The notes under the pieces were generated by a model that saw only the letters and a program-made list of their open reading frames with translations, ran no database searches and had not been told where the DNA came from. A stretch of DNA of 64,000 nucleotides from Actinoplanes subtropicus (lineage in GTDB: Bacteria; Actinomycetota; Actinomycetes; Mycobacteriales; Micromonosporaceae), in contig NZ_JOJL01000004.1 in NCBI RefSeq assembly GCF_000721705.1, positions 124,001-188,000 on the forward strand. The letters are read 5' to 3'. Shown here piece after piece: positions 1 to 8,696 of the stretch. The number at the start of each line of letters is the position of its first letter. Position 1 is the first letter of the stretch. The position numbers and the translations under genes were made by a program.

Positions 1-637
1 CGGCCGCCCAGAGCAGGCCGCGCTCGGTCAGCGTCCGGGTCTGCGGGACGCCGAGGTCGGCCGGCGCGTGCCCGAGGGTGCAGACGAAGACCCGGCCGGC
101 GCCGAACGGGCGGACCCAGGCCACCGGCATGACCGCTCCGGCCGTCTCCGGCGCATCCGGGGTGCCCGCGAACGTGGTGGTGGCCAGCACCTCGAGCGTG
201 GGATCGACGTGGCAGTAGTACTGCTCGGTGTGCACCGCGAAGCCGGCGACGCCGTTCGTGATCGGGTGATCGGAAGTGATCTCGACCCGGTAGTTGACGA
301 AGCCTCCGGGGTGGAAGAGGAACCGGCCGCCGACCATGTACTGGTAACCGCTTGCCTCGTAGCCGACGGCGAGGACTCCGCCGTGCCAGCCGGCGAAGCC
401 CGCTCCGGCGCGGACCCGCGCGACCAGCCCCTGCTCCTGCTCGGTGGTGAATCGGCCGCGCGTCCAGCACTGGACGATCAGGTCGGCCTCGGCGAGGGCG
501 TCCGCATCGGTGTACACGTCGAGGGTGTCGGCCGTCCATACGGCGATTCCCTGGTTTTCGAGGAAGTCGCGGAACAGCTCCGTGCAGGCGACCGGCTCGT
601 GCCCGGCCCAGCCGCCGCGAACGATCAGTGCTCTCAC
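1..637 (-). CDS. ThuA-domain protein (trehalose-utilisation-like), 3' end cut by window edge
   Basis: The minus strand is open from a GTG at 637 to the window edge, giving about 212 residues that begin with RALIVRGGWAGHEP. The class-I glutamine-amidotransferase-like fold of ThuA proteins is suggested by the early GGWAGHEP loop, the GFAGWHGG segment near residue 80 and the histidine/tyrosine-rich HTEQYYCHVDP segment. ThuA proteins are usually 210-260 residues, so little is missing. AAGGAG lies about 11 bases before the GTG. It follows the DUF1479 gene on the same strand after a 191-base gap, so the two may be co-expressed. ThuA proteins are found in sugar-catabolic operons, often beside Gfo/Idh oxidoreductases, but their biochemical role is not firmly settled. 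Confidence 0.8.
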   Translation of the reverse strand, partial: MRALIVRGGWAGHEPVACTELFRDFLENQGIAVWTADTLDVYTDADALAEADLIVQCWTRGRFTTEQEQGLVARVRAGAGFAGWHGGVLAVGYEASGYQYMVGGRFLFHPGGFVNYRVEITSDHPITNGVAGFAVHTEQYYCHVDPTLEVLATTTFAGTPDAPETAGAVMPVAWVRPFGAGRVFVCTLGHAPADLGVPQTRTLTERGLLWAA

Positions 638-828
638 GTCGCAGGGATCTCCTTGACCGGATAGCGGCGGGCATCGTGCGCCTCGGGCGCGGGGTTCCAT
701 CTGCGCCGATCGAAGCGACCCCGTTCACGATATGACCGCCGAGTCGTGCACGTCGTCCGACCGGCTCGATTTCTTCGGGGCCGGCGAGGCCATGTCGATC
801 GGTCACGATCGTTTCTGGGCTGATCCGG

Positions 829-2091
829 TCACACGAGGCCGAGGCCGCGGCGACCGATCTCGTTCAGTTGGGCGGCCGGGAAGCGATTCGGCCAGTCTCG
901 CTCGTAGTGCTCGGCGGGGAAGTCGCTCGGGCTGTCGCCGGTCCGGAAGGCCTCGCGCACCGATGCGGCGTAGGCCTCGTTGCGGGGACACCACGGCGCG
1001 GCCGGGATGTACATGACGTTGCCCCAGCCCTTCTGTGCCTCGACGGGTGCGACGCTGTGGATCATGTCGCAGTGCCACCAGACCGAGTCGCCGGCCCGCA
1101 CGTCGGGGATGCCGGAGAGGGCCTCCATGAGCGGGGCGTGCCATTTGTGGCCGGCCGGGAAGACGTGGTCGACCGTCACGCCGCACATGTCGTCGTCGGG
1201 GACGTCGGGCAGCAGCGGGCGCAGCATCAGGTAGGCCATCGCCTCCGGGATCGGGACGGTGTGCAGGACGCCCTGGTCGTGGTCCATGTCGGACAGTGCG
1301 GTCCAGCCCTGGAAGGTGCGGAAGGCGGAGCACATGGTGGAGCCCGGATACTGCGGCCCGGCGGTGCGGTGGGCGGCGTCCCACGGGTCGTACCGCTCGA
1401 CGCTGCCGTCGAAGAGGTGGCGGAACGCCTGCTGGTAGGCGCGGGTCATCCACAGGTCGAGGGTGCCCGGGTCGAGGTGGGTGCCGAGGCCGGCCGAGTC
1501 GGCGCCCTCGGGCCGGCGGCGGATGCGATCGGGGTAGAGCGAGTCGCGATCGGGGTCGAACCATCGCACGCCATCCGACTCGTGCCGCCACAGATGGTTG
1601 AGGAACGACTGGACGGCGGCCATCCGCGGGCTCTGCCGGGCCTGCATCTGCGCCGGCGACCAGTAGATCGGGTAGATCTCGGGCTTCGAACCGACGCTGC
1701 CGAAGAAGTCGTCGCCGGGGCCGCGGTAGTTCTCGAAGAAGTGGTTGCCCTCGACGTAGTCGACGATGTCGCGATCCCAACCGAGCGCTTGCTCGCGGTC
1801 GAAGTGGCCGCGCACGACCAGGCAACCGCGGCGGCGCAGCAACTCGAGCTGGCTCGCCGGGACGGTGCCGGCCTCGATGTCGGCGAACTCGATGACCGGC
1901 CAGATCGGTTCCGCTCGGCGGCGGGCCGCGGCGATCTCGTCGATCGCTGACTGGACGCGTCGCTCGACGACCGCGAAGACCTCCTCGACCGTACGGCCGG
2001 AAGTGGCGATTCTGGCCCGGAGGGCGGTTTTGATCTCGCGGGTGGCGGCTCGGAGGTCGGTCGGCGTCTGTTCCCAATGCGGCAGAGTCAC
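829..2091 (-). CDS. DUF1479 family protein (YbiU-like, putative 2-oxoglutarate/Fe(II) oxygenase)
   Basis: This 420-residue protein belongs to the DUF1479 family (E. coli YbiU type), predicted to adopt the 2-oxoglutarate/Fe(II) oxygenase fold. GTHLDPGTLDLW and the later WWHCDMIHSV segment supply the expected His/Asp and distal His ligands, and the conserved YWSPAQMQARQ and GWGNVMYIPAAP stretches are present. The frame stays open upstream, but the GTG at 2091 (VTLPHWEQ) is preferred: AGAAGGGA precedes it at good spacing and any longer start would run into the divergent regulator. The substrate is unknown. Its position facing a ROK sugar regulator suggests carbohydrate-linked control; that is inference. 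Confidence 0.85.
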   Translation of the reverse strand: MTLPHWEQTPTDLRAATREIKTALRARIATSGRTVEEVFAVVERRVQSAIDEIAAARRRAEPIWPVIEFADIEAGTVPASQLELLRRRGCLVVRGHFDREQALGWDRDIVDYVEGNHFFENYRGPGDDFFGSVGSKPEIYPIYWSPAQMQARQSPRMAAVQSFLNHLWRHESDGVRWFDPDRDSLYPDRIRRRPEGADSAGLGTHLDPGTLDLWMTRAYQQAFRHLFDGSVERYDPWDAAHRTAGPQYPGSTMCSAFRTFQGWTALSDMDHDQGVLHTVPIPEAMAYLMLRPLLPDVPDDDMCGVTVDHVFPAGHKWHAPLMEALSGIPDVRAGDSVWWHCDMIHSVAPVEAQKGWGNVMYIPAAPWCPRNEAYAASVREAFRTGDSPSDFPAEHYERDWPNRFPAAQLNEIGRRGLGLV

Positions 2092-2181
2092 GGTGTATCC
2101 CTTCTGGGAAGCTCTCCTTACTTGAAAGGACCGTAGGTGCCGGTGCGGATACAAGGCAAGAGGGTTGACTAGTATTGGCAC
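2092..2181. promoter_or_regulatory. Divergent promoter region, DUF1479 / ROK regulator
   Basis: These 90 bases separate two divergent start codons. Read on the minus strand there is a sigma-70-like TTGCCT, an 18-base spacer and TACGGT that could drive the DUF1479 gene. I see no clear palindrome that could be named as the ROK operator. Confidence 0.4.
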
Positions 2182-3390
2182 ATGGAGCCGACCAGGCCGT
2201 CGCAGGATCTCGTGCGGGCGCTGACCGACGAGCACGTGCTCCGGGCGCTGATGCGGCACCGGCGGCTGACCCGGGCCGAACTGGCCGCGGAGATCGGGAT
2301 CTCGAAGCCGACGGCGGGGGAGAGCGTCCGGCGGCTGACCGAGCGGGGGCTGGTCGCCGACACCGGGGAGCGCACCCAGGGTGGGCGGGGGCGCGGCCGG
2401 GTCGGTTCGTATTACGCGATCGCGCCGACGGTCGGGGTGGCGCTCGCGATCACCATCACGCCGGCCGGCGTCGTGACCGAGTGCATCGACGTGTACGGGG
2501 ACACGGTGGCGCGAGCGGTCCGGCAGGTCGACCGCACGACCTGGCCGCGCCAGGTGGCGGCCGCGTTGCGGGAGTCGGTCGCCGAGGCATGCGTGGCCGC
2601 GGACCTGGACAGCGCCACGGTCGTGAACGGCGCCGCGGCCGTGAACAGCGCCACGGCCGTTGGTGGTGCGGCGGCGATGGGTGGTGCGGCGGTTGCGGGC
2701 GGTGCTGAGGGAGGTGGCGCGGCGCAGCGGCGACCGATCCGGCTTGCGGTGATCGGGGCGGCGGACCCGGTGGATCGGTCGAGTGGCCGCCTCGTGCATC
2801 TGCCGGACGCGCCGTTCCTGGTTGGTGAGCTCGACCCGGTCGCCCTCCTCGACCCGATCGAGGTGGTGGTCGACAACGATGTGAACTGGGCGGCGCTGGC
2901 CGAACCGGATCGTGCGCGCGACTTCGCCTACCTCTTCCTCGGTGACGGCCTCGGCTGCGCGATCGTGAGCGACGGCGCGATCCGGCGCGGCCACAGCGGC
3001 CTGGCCGGCGAGGTCGCCCACGTGTTGACCACCGGGCCGGGCGGCCGATCGGTTCCGTTCATCGACGTCTTCCGGGAGTTGGGCCTGCGCCGTCCCGGCT
3101 CGACCGCGATCGATGGCGATCGGCTGCTCAAAACCGATCCCGCCGATCGCGAGGCGATCGGGTCGGCCGTTTCTGGGGTGATCGCGGCGATTGTGGCGTT
3201 TGTCGATCCCCGAGAGGTCGTGATCGGGGGCACCTGGGGGCCGGCGCTGATCGAGGAGATCGGCGAGGCGACGGGACGCTCGCCGCGGCCGGTTCCGCTC
3301 CGGGTGGCGGCCGCCGGTATCGGGGATCCCGTGCTGGCCGGCGTGCGCGCGGAGGCCCTGGATCGATTACGAGCATCTCTGATCGCTTGA
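2182..3390 (+). CDS. ROK family transcriptional regulator
   Basis: This 402-residue protein has an N-terminal winged helix (residues about 10-70, with LTRAELAAEIGISKPTAGE as the recognition region) followed by a ROK sugar-kinase-like domain containing VVVDNDVNWAAL and the GHSGLAGEVAHV loop. ROK repressors release DNA when a sugar or sugar phosphate binds. The usual ROK zinc cysteine cluster is not evident after the GEVAHV segment. A low-complexity Ala/Gly/Val stretch of about 35 residues (roughly 145-180, repeated NGAAA/NSATA/GGAAA units) is inserted in the linker and looks like a coding minisatellite. It lies between a divergent oxygenase and a downstream GH1/MFS pair, so it probably controls one or both; ligand unknown. 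Confidence 0.85.
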   Translation: MEPTRPSQDLVRALTDEHVLRALMRHRRLTRAELAAEIGISKPTAGESVRRLTERGLVADTGERTQGGRGRGRVGSYYAIAPTVGVALAITITPAGVVTECIDVYGDTVARAVRQVDRTTWPRQVAAALRESVAEACVAADLDSATVVNGAAAVNSATAVGGAAAMGGAAVAGGAEGGGAAQRRPIRLAVIGAADPVDRSSGRLVHLPDAPFLVGELDPVALLDPIEVVVDNDVNWAALAEPDRARDFAYLFLGDGLGCAIVSDGAIRRGHSGLAGEVAHVLTTGPGGRSVPFIDVFRELGLRRPGSTAIDGDRLLKTDPADREAIGSAVSGVIAAIVAFVDPREVVIGGTWGPALIEEIGEATGRSPRPVPLRVAAAGIGDPVLAGVRAEALDRLRASLIA

Positions 3391-3458
3391 CGCTCTTCCG
3401 CCATGTGGCCATGGTCACTAACCTGAGCAGCATTCACCTTTGGCGGAGGAGCGGGAGG

Positions 3459-4769
3459 GTGAGCGTGGGCTCGCTGTCAGGGTTTCCGGACGGGTTCGTG
3501 GTGGGCGTCTCGACCGCCTCGTACCAAATCGAGGGCGCGGTGCGCGAGGACGGCCGCGGCCCGTCCATCTGGGACACGTTCGCGCACACGCCCGGCCGCG
3601 TGCTGAACGGCGACACCGGCGACGACGCCTGCGATCACTACCACCGGTACGCCGACGACCTCGGGCTGATGGCGGAGCTCGGCGTCGACGCGTACCGCTT
3701 CTCGATCGCCTGGCCCCGCGTCCAGCCGGAGGGGTCCGGGGAGCCCAACCCGGGCGGCCTTGATTTCTACGACCGCCTGGTCGACGGCCTGATCGAGCGC
3801 GGCATCACCCCGCTGCCGACCCTCTTCCACTGGGACCTGCCGCAGGCGCTCGAGGACCAGGGCGGCTGGCTGAACCGGGAAACCGCTTTCCGCTTCGGCG
3901 AGTACGCGGCGCTGGTCGCCGACCGCCTCGGCGACCGCGTCCGGCGGTGGATCACGCTGAACGAGCCGATCGTGCACATGGCGCAGGGCTACGCGTTCGG
4001 GACCCACGCCCCCGGCCGCCAGCTGATGCTCGACGCGCTGCCGGTCGCCCACCACCAACTGCTCGGGCACGGTTTGGCGGCCCGGGCGATCAAGGACCGT
4101 GGCGCCGGCGAGGTGATGATCACCAACAACTGCACGCCGGTCGAGGCCGCCTCGTCGTCCGAGGAGGACCAGATCGCGGCGGTGGTCTACGACGCGTTCC
4201 ACAATCGGCTCTTCAACGATCCCGTCCTGAAGGGAACGTATCCGGAATTTCTGGCGGCGGGCCTGGAGGGCATCGTCCAGGCCGACGATATGACGATAAT
4301 TCGGGCAAACAATGACGCGCTGGGCATCAACTACTACAACCCGACCCGGGTGCGCGCGGCCGAGGGCGACCTTCCGTTCGAGACCGTGCCGATCGAGGGC
4401 GTGCCGACCACCGCGTTCGGCTGGCCGGTCGTGCCGGACGGCCTGCATGCCCTGCTCACCGGCCTGAAAGCGACCTACGGCGACGACCTCCCGCCGATCT
4501 ACATCACCGAGAACGGCTGCTCCACCGCCGAGGGCCTCGACGACCAGTTCCGCATCGACTACCTCGACGGCCACCTCGCCGCCGTCCGCCGTGCGATCAC
4601 CGACGGTGTCGACGTCCGCGGCTACTTCGTGTGGTCGCTGATGGACAACTTCGAGTGGGCCGAGGGCTACAGCCAGCGCTTCGGCCTGGTGCACATCGAC
4701 TTCAAAACCTTTGCGCGGACGCCGAGGGACAGCTATCGCTGGTTGCAGTCCGCCCTGCGAGACCGATGA
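3459..4769 (+). CDS. Glycoside hydrolase family 1 beta-glucosidase
   Basis: A 436-residue GH1 (beta/alpha)8-barrel enzyme that hydrolyses beta-glucosides or related disaccharides in the cytoplasm (no signal peptide). The hallmark sites are visible: FVVGVSTASYQIEG at the N terminus, TLNEP (acid/base Glu) near residue 165 and ITENG (nucleophile Glu) near residue 350, followed by GYFVWSLMDNFEWAEGY. Length matches the family. I chose GTG 3459 because GGAGGA sits 8 bases upstream; a GTG two codons later (3465) is also possible. The stop overlaps the MFS start, so disaccharide import and cleavage appear translationally coupled. One copy of the iterated palindrome lies in the coding region at 3878-3891 (codons for R-E-T-A-F-R). 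Confidence 0.93.
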   Translation: MSVGSLSGFPDGFVVGVSTASYQIEGAVREDGRGPSIWDTFAHTPGRVLNGDTGDDACDHYHRYADDLGLMAELGVDAYRFSIAWPRVQPEGSGEPNPGGLDFYDRLVDGLIERGITPLPTLFHWDLPQALEDQGGWLNRETAFRFGEYAALVADRLGDRVRRWITLNEPIVHMAQGYAFGTHAPGRQLMLDALPVAHHQLLGHGLAARAIKDRGAGEVMITNNCTPVEAASSSEEDQIAAVVYDAFHNRLFNDPVLKGTYPEFLAAGLEGIVQADDMTIIRANNDALGINYYNPTRVRAAEGDLPFETVPIEGVPTTAFGWPVVPDGLHALLTGLKATYGDDLPPIYITENGCSTAEGLDDQFRIDYLDGHLAAVRRAITDGVDVRGYFVWSLMDNFEWAEGYSQRFGLVHIDFKTFARTPRDSYRWLQSALRDR

Positions 4770-5956
4770 TGACCACGGCCGTCACCGAGCGGGTCGGTGC
4801 CCGCTGGATCGCATTGCTGTCGCTGGCCAACCTGGGCCTGTGGATGGGCTACTTCGGCCCGCTGCAGGTCCTGCTGCCCAACCAGATCGAGGACATCGCC
4901 CCCGCGCACAAGGAGACCGCGCTCGGCGTCATCACCGCCATCGGCGCCCTGGTCGCGGTGGTCGTCGGCCCGCTCGCGGGGGCGCTCTCCGACGTCACCA
5001 CCGCCCGTACCGGACGACGACACACCTGGATCGTGGCCGGCGCCCTCTTCGGCGGCGCCGCGCTCGTCTTCCTCAACGGCCAGCACACCCTGGTCTGGGT
5101 CGGCATCGGCTGGTGCCTGGCCCAGGCCGGCCTCAACACCCTGCAGGCCGGGCTCACCGCGGTCGTCCCCGATCAGACCCCGGTCAACCAGCGGGGCCTG
5201 GTCTCCGGCTGGGTCGGCCTCACCCAGTCCGTGGGCGTGGTGGCCGGCGTCCTGCTGGTCACCGCGGTCGACGGCGGCTACCTGGCGATCGCCCTGGTCG
5301 TGGTGCTGACCGCGGTGCCGTTCGTGCTGGCCACCCGTGATCCGGCCATCGCCGAGCCGCCCCGCTTCTCCGCGTTCAAGTTCGACGCCTTCCGCGACCG
5401 CGACTTCGCCTGGGCGTTCGGCACCCGCTTCCTGGTGCAGCTGGGCAACGCGATGGCCACCCTCTACCTGCTCTATTTCCTGCGCGACAAGGTGCACTAC
5501 GCCAACGCCGACGACGGCCTGGCGCTGCTGATCGTCATCTACACGGTCGCCACCGTCCTGACCGTGGTGGTCGGCGGCGTGATCTCCGACCGCACCGGCC
5601 GCCGCAAGCCGTCGGTGATCGTCTCCGGCTACGTGATGGCCGTGGCCGCCCTGATCCTGGCCTTCTGGCCGACGTGGACCGGCGCCATCGTCGCCGCCGT
5701 GATCCTGGGGCTCGGCTTCGGCGTCTACCTCTCCGTCGACCAGGCCCTGATCACCCAGGTGCTCCCCGCCGCCGACGACCGGGCCCGCGACCTGGGCGTC
5801 ATCAACATCGCCAACTCGGCGCCCCAGGTTTTGGGCCCGGCAATCGCTTTCCCGCTGGTGTCCTACCTGGGCGGCTACCCGACGCTGTTTCTGGGCGCGG
5901 CCGCGGTGACCATCCTGGGTTCCGTGCTGGTGACCCGCATCCGGGGAATCGAATAG
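4766..5956 (+). CDS. MFS transporter, probable glycoside permease
   Basis: This 396-residue integral membrane protein has about 12 hydrophobic segments and two MFS motif-A-like loops, GALSDVTTARTGRRHTW after the second helix and GGVISDRTGRRKPSV in the second half. It starts at the ATG overlapping the GH1 stop (ATGATGA), which implies coupled translation and a role importing the sugar cleaved by that enzyme. The substrate is not readable from sequence. A copy of the iterated palindrome lies near the 3' end (5839-5852), spelling A-I-A-F-P with GCA and GCT codons that are uncommon in the rest of the gene. Confidence 0.88.
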   Translation: MMTTAVTERVGARWIALLSLANLGLWMGYFGPLQVLLPNQIEDIAPAHKETALGVITAIGALVAVVVGPLAGALSDVTTARTGRRHTWIVAGALFGGAALVFLNGQHTLVWVGIGWCLAQAGLNTLQAGLTAVVPDQTPVNQRGLVSGWVGLTQSVGVVAGVLLVTAVDGGYLAIALVVVLTAVPFVLATRDPAIAEPPRFSAFKFDAFRDRDFAWAFGTRFLVQLGNAMATLYLLYFLRDKVHYANADDGLALLIVIYTVATVLTVVVGGVISDRTGRRKPSVIVSGYVMAVAALILAFWPTWTGAIVAAVILGLGFGVYLSVDQALITQVLPAADDRARDLGVINIANSAPQVLGPAIAFPLVSYLGGYPTLFLGAAAVTILGSVLVTRIRGIE

Positions 5957-5958
5957 CT

Positions 5959-6432
5959 CTACGACGAGCCTGAGCGTCTGGCCTCGAGCGCGTCGAGCAG
6001 CGTGGCGGAGATGCCCGCCAGCTGGTCGAGCTGCTCGGGACTCAGCGCGTCGACGACGGCCTCGCGTACCGCCGCCACGTGGCCGGGCGCGATGGCGACC
6101 ACCTGGGCGTAGCCCGCGTCGGTGAGGACGGCCAGGCTGCCGCGCCCGTCCTCCCGGGTGGGCTCCCGGCGGACCCACCCGCGCCGCTCCAGCTTCGCCA
6201 CCACCTGGGACATCCGCGGCCGGGAGCCGTTCACCATCCGGGCGAGCTCGTTCATCCGCATCGCCCGTCCCGGCGCCTCGGACAGCGCGGACAGCACCCC
6301 GTAGTCGACCTGGGTCAGGCCGGCGTCGCGTTTCAGCTGCGCCTCCACCTCGCCGGGCACCAGCATCAGCACGGCCACGAACAGCCGCCAGGCCTGCTCC
6401 TCCCGCGTGGTCAGCCACCGCGCCGGCTCCAC
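5959..6432 (-). CDS. MarR family transcriptional regulator
   Basis: This 157-residue protein has the MarR winged-helix layout: dimerising helices at both ends, a recognition helix in GSRPRMSQVVAKLERRGWVRRE and a wing around EDGRGSLAVLTDAG. It converges on the MFS gene two bases from that stop and is divergent from the binding-protein gene at 6539. Two related palindromes lie in the 106-base divergent gap, so it very likely represses itself and the binding protein. Its ligand cannot be read. Confidence 0.9.
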   Translation of the reverse strand: MEPARWLTTREEQAWRLFVAVLMLVPGEVEAQLKRDAGLTQVDYGVLSALSEAPGRAMRMNELARMVNGSRPRMSQVVAKLERRGWVRREPTREDGRGSLAVLTDAGYAQVVAIAPGHVAAVREAVVDALSPEQLDQLAGISATLLDALEARRSGSS

Positions 6433-6464
6433 CGCACCGCACCTCCTGTGATGATCGTCTCATA

Positions 6465-6480
6465 AGTTGTAGCTACAACT
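6465..6480. promoter_or_regulatory. Perfect 16-bp palindrome, primary MarR-type operator
   Basis: AGTTGTAGCTACAACT is a perfect inverted repeat in a divergent gap beside a MarR gene. It overlaps a candidate -35 box (TTGTAG, 6467-6472) that is followed by a 17-base spacer and TAGCGT (6490-6495) for the plus-strand gene, an arrangement expected for repression. Confidence 0.75.
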
Positions 6481-6504
6481 ATATGCGCCTAGCGTGAGGC
6501 AGGT

Positions 6505-6520
6505 AGTTAAAGCTGCAACA
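6505..6520. promoter_or_regulatory. Second, imperfect copy of the MarR-type operator
   Basis: AGTTAAAGCTGCAACA matches the upstream palindrome at 12 of 16 positions, starting exactly 40 bases further on. It lies downstream of the predicted -10, where a bound dimer would block elongation or cooperate with the upstream site. Confidence 0.6.
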
Positions 6521-6538
6521 ACCTGGGAGGTCAATCCG

Positions 6539-7696
6539 ATGGCCACATTCAGCAGGCGGCGCGCACTCGGCGCCGGCGGCGTCATCCTCGGCGCCGCCGC
6601 GCTCGGTACCTCGATCGCCGGCAGCGCTTCGGCGGACGGCGGCGGCTCCACGCAGGCGGCGTTCGGGGCCGGAAAGCCCTTGCCCGAGGAGCGCAAATCG
6701 CTCGACCAGCTGTACGCCGAGGCCAAGCGGGAGGGCGGCGAGCTCGTCGTCTACGCCGGCGGCGACACCCCGGACCAGCAGGACGCCACCAAGCAGGCGT
6801 TCCGGTCCCAGTTCCCGGACATCAACCTGAAGATCATCGTGGACTACAGCAAATACCACGACGTACGGGTGGACAACCAGCTGGCTACGAACTCGCTGGT
6901 GCCGGACGTGGTGCAGTTGCAGACGCTGCAGGACTTCCCCCGGTGGAAGGACCAGGGCGTGCTCCTGCCGTACAAGCCGGCCGGGTTTTCCGCTCTTTAC
7001 CCGCGCTTCCGCGACCCGGACGGCGCCTGGGTGGGCATCGCGGTCTACGCCTTCAGCTACATGTACGACGCCGGCCTCGGCGACGGCGGCCCGGCCACTC
7101 CCCGCGACCTGGCCGACCCCCGCTGGCGCGGCGCCATCGCCTCGTCGTATCCGAACGACGACGACGCCGTGCTGTACCTGTACAAGCTCTATGCCGAGAC
7201 CTACGGCTGGGACTGGGTTCGCCGCCTTGCCGCCCAGGACATTGTCTTCGGCCGCGGCACTCCCACGCCGATCGTGGCGGTGGCGAGCAAGCAGAAGCCG
7301 GTCGGCATCGGCGGAGCCGGCTCGCTGACCGGGCCCATCGCGCCCGGGGTGAAGTGGGTCGCGGCCGACGGGCATCCGTTCATGGCCTGGGCGCAGCGGG
7401 CGGCGATCCTGGCTCGCGCCAAGCACCCGGCGGCGGCAAGGCTTTACCTCAACTGGCAGCTCTCCGCTCCGGTCCAGCAGGCGTCCTTCGACGGCTGGTC
7501 GGTGCGGACCGATGTGAAGCCGGCCGGTGGGCTCGAGCCGATCTGGAAGTACCCGAACGCGCATCTCGACGGCTTCCCGCGGTTCATGGCCGACCGCGCC
7601 GAGGTCGAGCGCTGGAAGCAGACGTTCACCCTCTACTTCGGAGAGGTCGAGGGCGCGCCCACGCCCGGCGTGCTCGGCCTGCACCCCGGCGCCTGA
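6539..7696 (+). CDS. Tat-exported extracellular solute-binding protein (type 2 periplasmic-binding fold)
   Basis: This 385-residue protein begins with a twin-arginine signal (FSRRRALGAGGVILGAAALG, cleavage near ASA). The mature part resembles iron/thiamine-type ABC binding proteins: GELVVYAGGDTPDQQ at the first strand, a hinge around FSYMYDAG and an ordered C-terminal domain. Start: ATG 6539 with GGGAGG 8 bases upstream; the frame extends upstream but without a better site. No permease or ATPase gene is adjacent, so it is either an orphan binding protein using a remote transporter or a sensor. The divergent MarR regulator probably controls it. Two copies of the iterated palindrome fall within it (6671-6684 exact, 7435-7448 with one mismatch); the second uses the unusual codon run GCA-AGG-CTT. 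Confidence 0.82.
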   Translation: MATFSRRRALGAGGVILGAAALGTSIAGSASADGGGSTQAAFGAGKPLPEERKSLDQLYAEAKREGGELVVYAGGDTPDQQDATKQAFRSQFPDINLKIIVDYSKYHDVRVDNQLATNSLVPDVVQLQTLQDFPRWKDQGVLLPYKPAGFSALYPRFRDPDGAWVGIAVYAFSYMYDAGLGDGGPATPRDLADPRWRGAIASSYPNDDDAVLYLYKLYAETYGWDWVRRLAAQDIVFGRGTPTPIVAVASKQKPVGIGGAGSLTGPIAPGVKWVAADGHPFMAWAQRAAILARAKHPAAARLYLNWQLSAPVQQASFDGWSVRTDVKPAGGLEPIWKYPNAHLDGFPRFMADRAEVERWKQTFTLYFGEVEGAPTPGVLGLHPGA

Positions 7697-7701
7697 GCGA
7701 T

Positions 7702-7739
7702 CGGGCTCTCGGGCGAGGCGGGCGGAGCCCGCGAGCCCG
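7702..7739 (+). terminator. Stem-loop after the binding-protein gene
   Basis: CGGGCTC (7702-7708) pairs with GAGCCCG (7733-7739), and an inner GCGGGC/GCCCGC stem closes on a GGA loop. It starts 6 bases after the stop and has no T-run, as is common for actinobacterial terminators. Confidence 0.5.
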
Positions 7740-7850
7740 GGACGCCCCGTGGGAAGCCCGGCGGCCGGGCGCGGAGCGTTCGGATCGCTCAGCGGCCCGG
7801 CACGCCGGGGACTTTTCTCACGCGTACGTGGGAATGGTTGGGAAAATGAC

Positions 7851-7892
7851 CCGCCGGCAGCGACCTGCGCTGCCGGCGGACCCCCGATGGTT
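7851..7892. terminator. Bidirectional intrinsic terminator between convergent genes
   Basis: A perfect 12-bp stem (7851-7862 with 7868-7879, 5-base loop) is followed on the plus strand by six T residues and on the minus strand by TCATTTT. It separates the binding-protein gene from the convergent lipoprotein gene. Confidence 0.8.
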
Positions 7893-7895
7893 TTT

Positions 7896-8651
7896 TCAGT
7901 TCGACTTGAGCGGGAAGCCGGGAATCGCCTTGGTCTTGCCGCCGGTGGGGGCGATCGCGAACCATTTGCCGTTGATGCCCTGGCCGTTGAGGTCGCCCGG
8001 GTTCGCGTCGGCGATGAAGTAGTAGACCGGCCAGCCGTTGATGGTGACCTGGCAGGTGTGGTCGGCGCGCTCGACGTAGCCGATGAGTTGCGGATCGATG
8101 CCCTTGGGGAAGATCTTGCCGGGGGATTTGATGAGCAGCGGCGGCCAGGCGGTGGCGCAGGAACCGTTGCAGTTCGACTTCGGCGGCTTGTTGGTGTCGT
8201 TGTCGAAACGGTACAGCGTGCGGCCGGCGCCGTCGGTCACATAGGTGCCGATCTGGGCATTATCGGTCGCGTTCAGCTCGACGGTGTGGCTGCCCTTGGT
8301 CTTGTCGGCGTTCGGTTTGATGTCGGTCGCCGAGGGGCCGTTGAAGATTTTCACCCATTTCTGGGTCTTCACGACCACCGGGGTCCCCACGCCGCCGCCG
8401 GAACCCTGACCGGTCGCGGATGCGCTGGGGGAATCCGAGGCAGTGGGGGACGGAGCAGCCTCGGACGCGTCCGCGCCGGTCAGGTCGCCGGGACCATCGG
8501 TGTTCGGGGGAGCGTCGGGCGACCGGGTCAACGCGATCGGGAGCTGGATCGCGTCGGTCGACGGCGCCTTCTGGCTGCCGCAGCCCGCGAGGCCGGTCAA
8601 TCCGGCCAGCGTGACCACGATGACCGTCGTCAATTGCCTGCGTGTCATCAT
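7896..8651 (-). CDS. Lipoprotein with COG4315-type secreted repeats
   Basis: This 251-residue protein has a lipoprotein signal with lipobox LAGC (residues about 20-23), then a Ser/Thr/Pro/Gly-rich linker of about 70 residues. The C-terminal region holds two copies of the secreted repeat found in COG4315/PF03640 proteins: GTYVTDGAGRTLYRFDNDT followed by CNGSCATAWPPLL, and the later DHTCQVTINGWPVYYFIAD. Function is unknown in the family, which is often co-regulated with ECF sigma factors. Start: the first of two consecutive ATGs at 8651, with GGAAGGAGAG upstream; the frame extends further but without a ribosome site. It is divergent from the sigma gene, and both carry matching ECF-type promoters. 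Confidence 0.88.
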   Translation of the reverse strand: MMTRRQLTTVIVVTLAGLTGLAGCGSQKAPSTDAIQLPIALTRSPDAPPNTDGPGDLTGADASEAAPSPTASDSPSASATGQGSGGGVGTPVVVKTQKWVKIFNGPSATDIKPNADKTKGSHTVELNATDNAQIGTYVTDGAGRTLYRFDNDTNKPPKSNCNGSCATAWPPLLIKSPGKIFPKGIDPQLIGYVERADHTCQVTINGWPVYYFIADANPGDLNGQGINGKWFAIAPTGGKTKAIPGFPLKSN

Positions 8652-8696
8652 GGCTGCCTCTCCTTCCACCGCCCGGCTGGATCCGGGCCTGCCATC

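Noticed and set aside
2165..2170. TTGACT as a -35 box for the ROK gene
   Set aside because: A -10 at normal spacing would fall inside the coding region, after the start codon.
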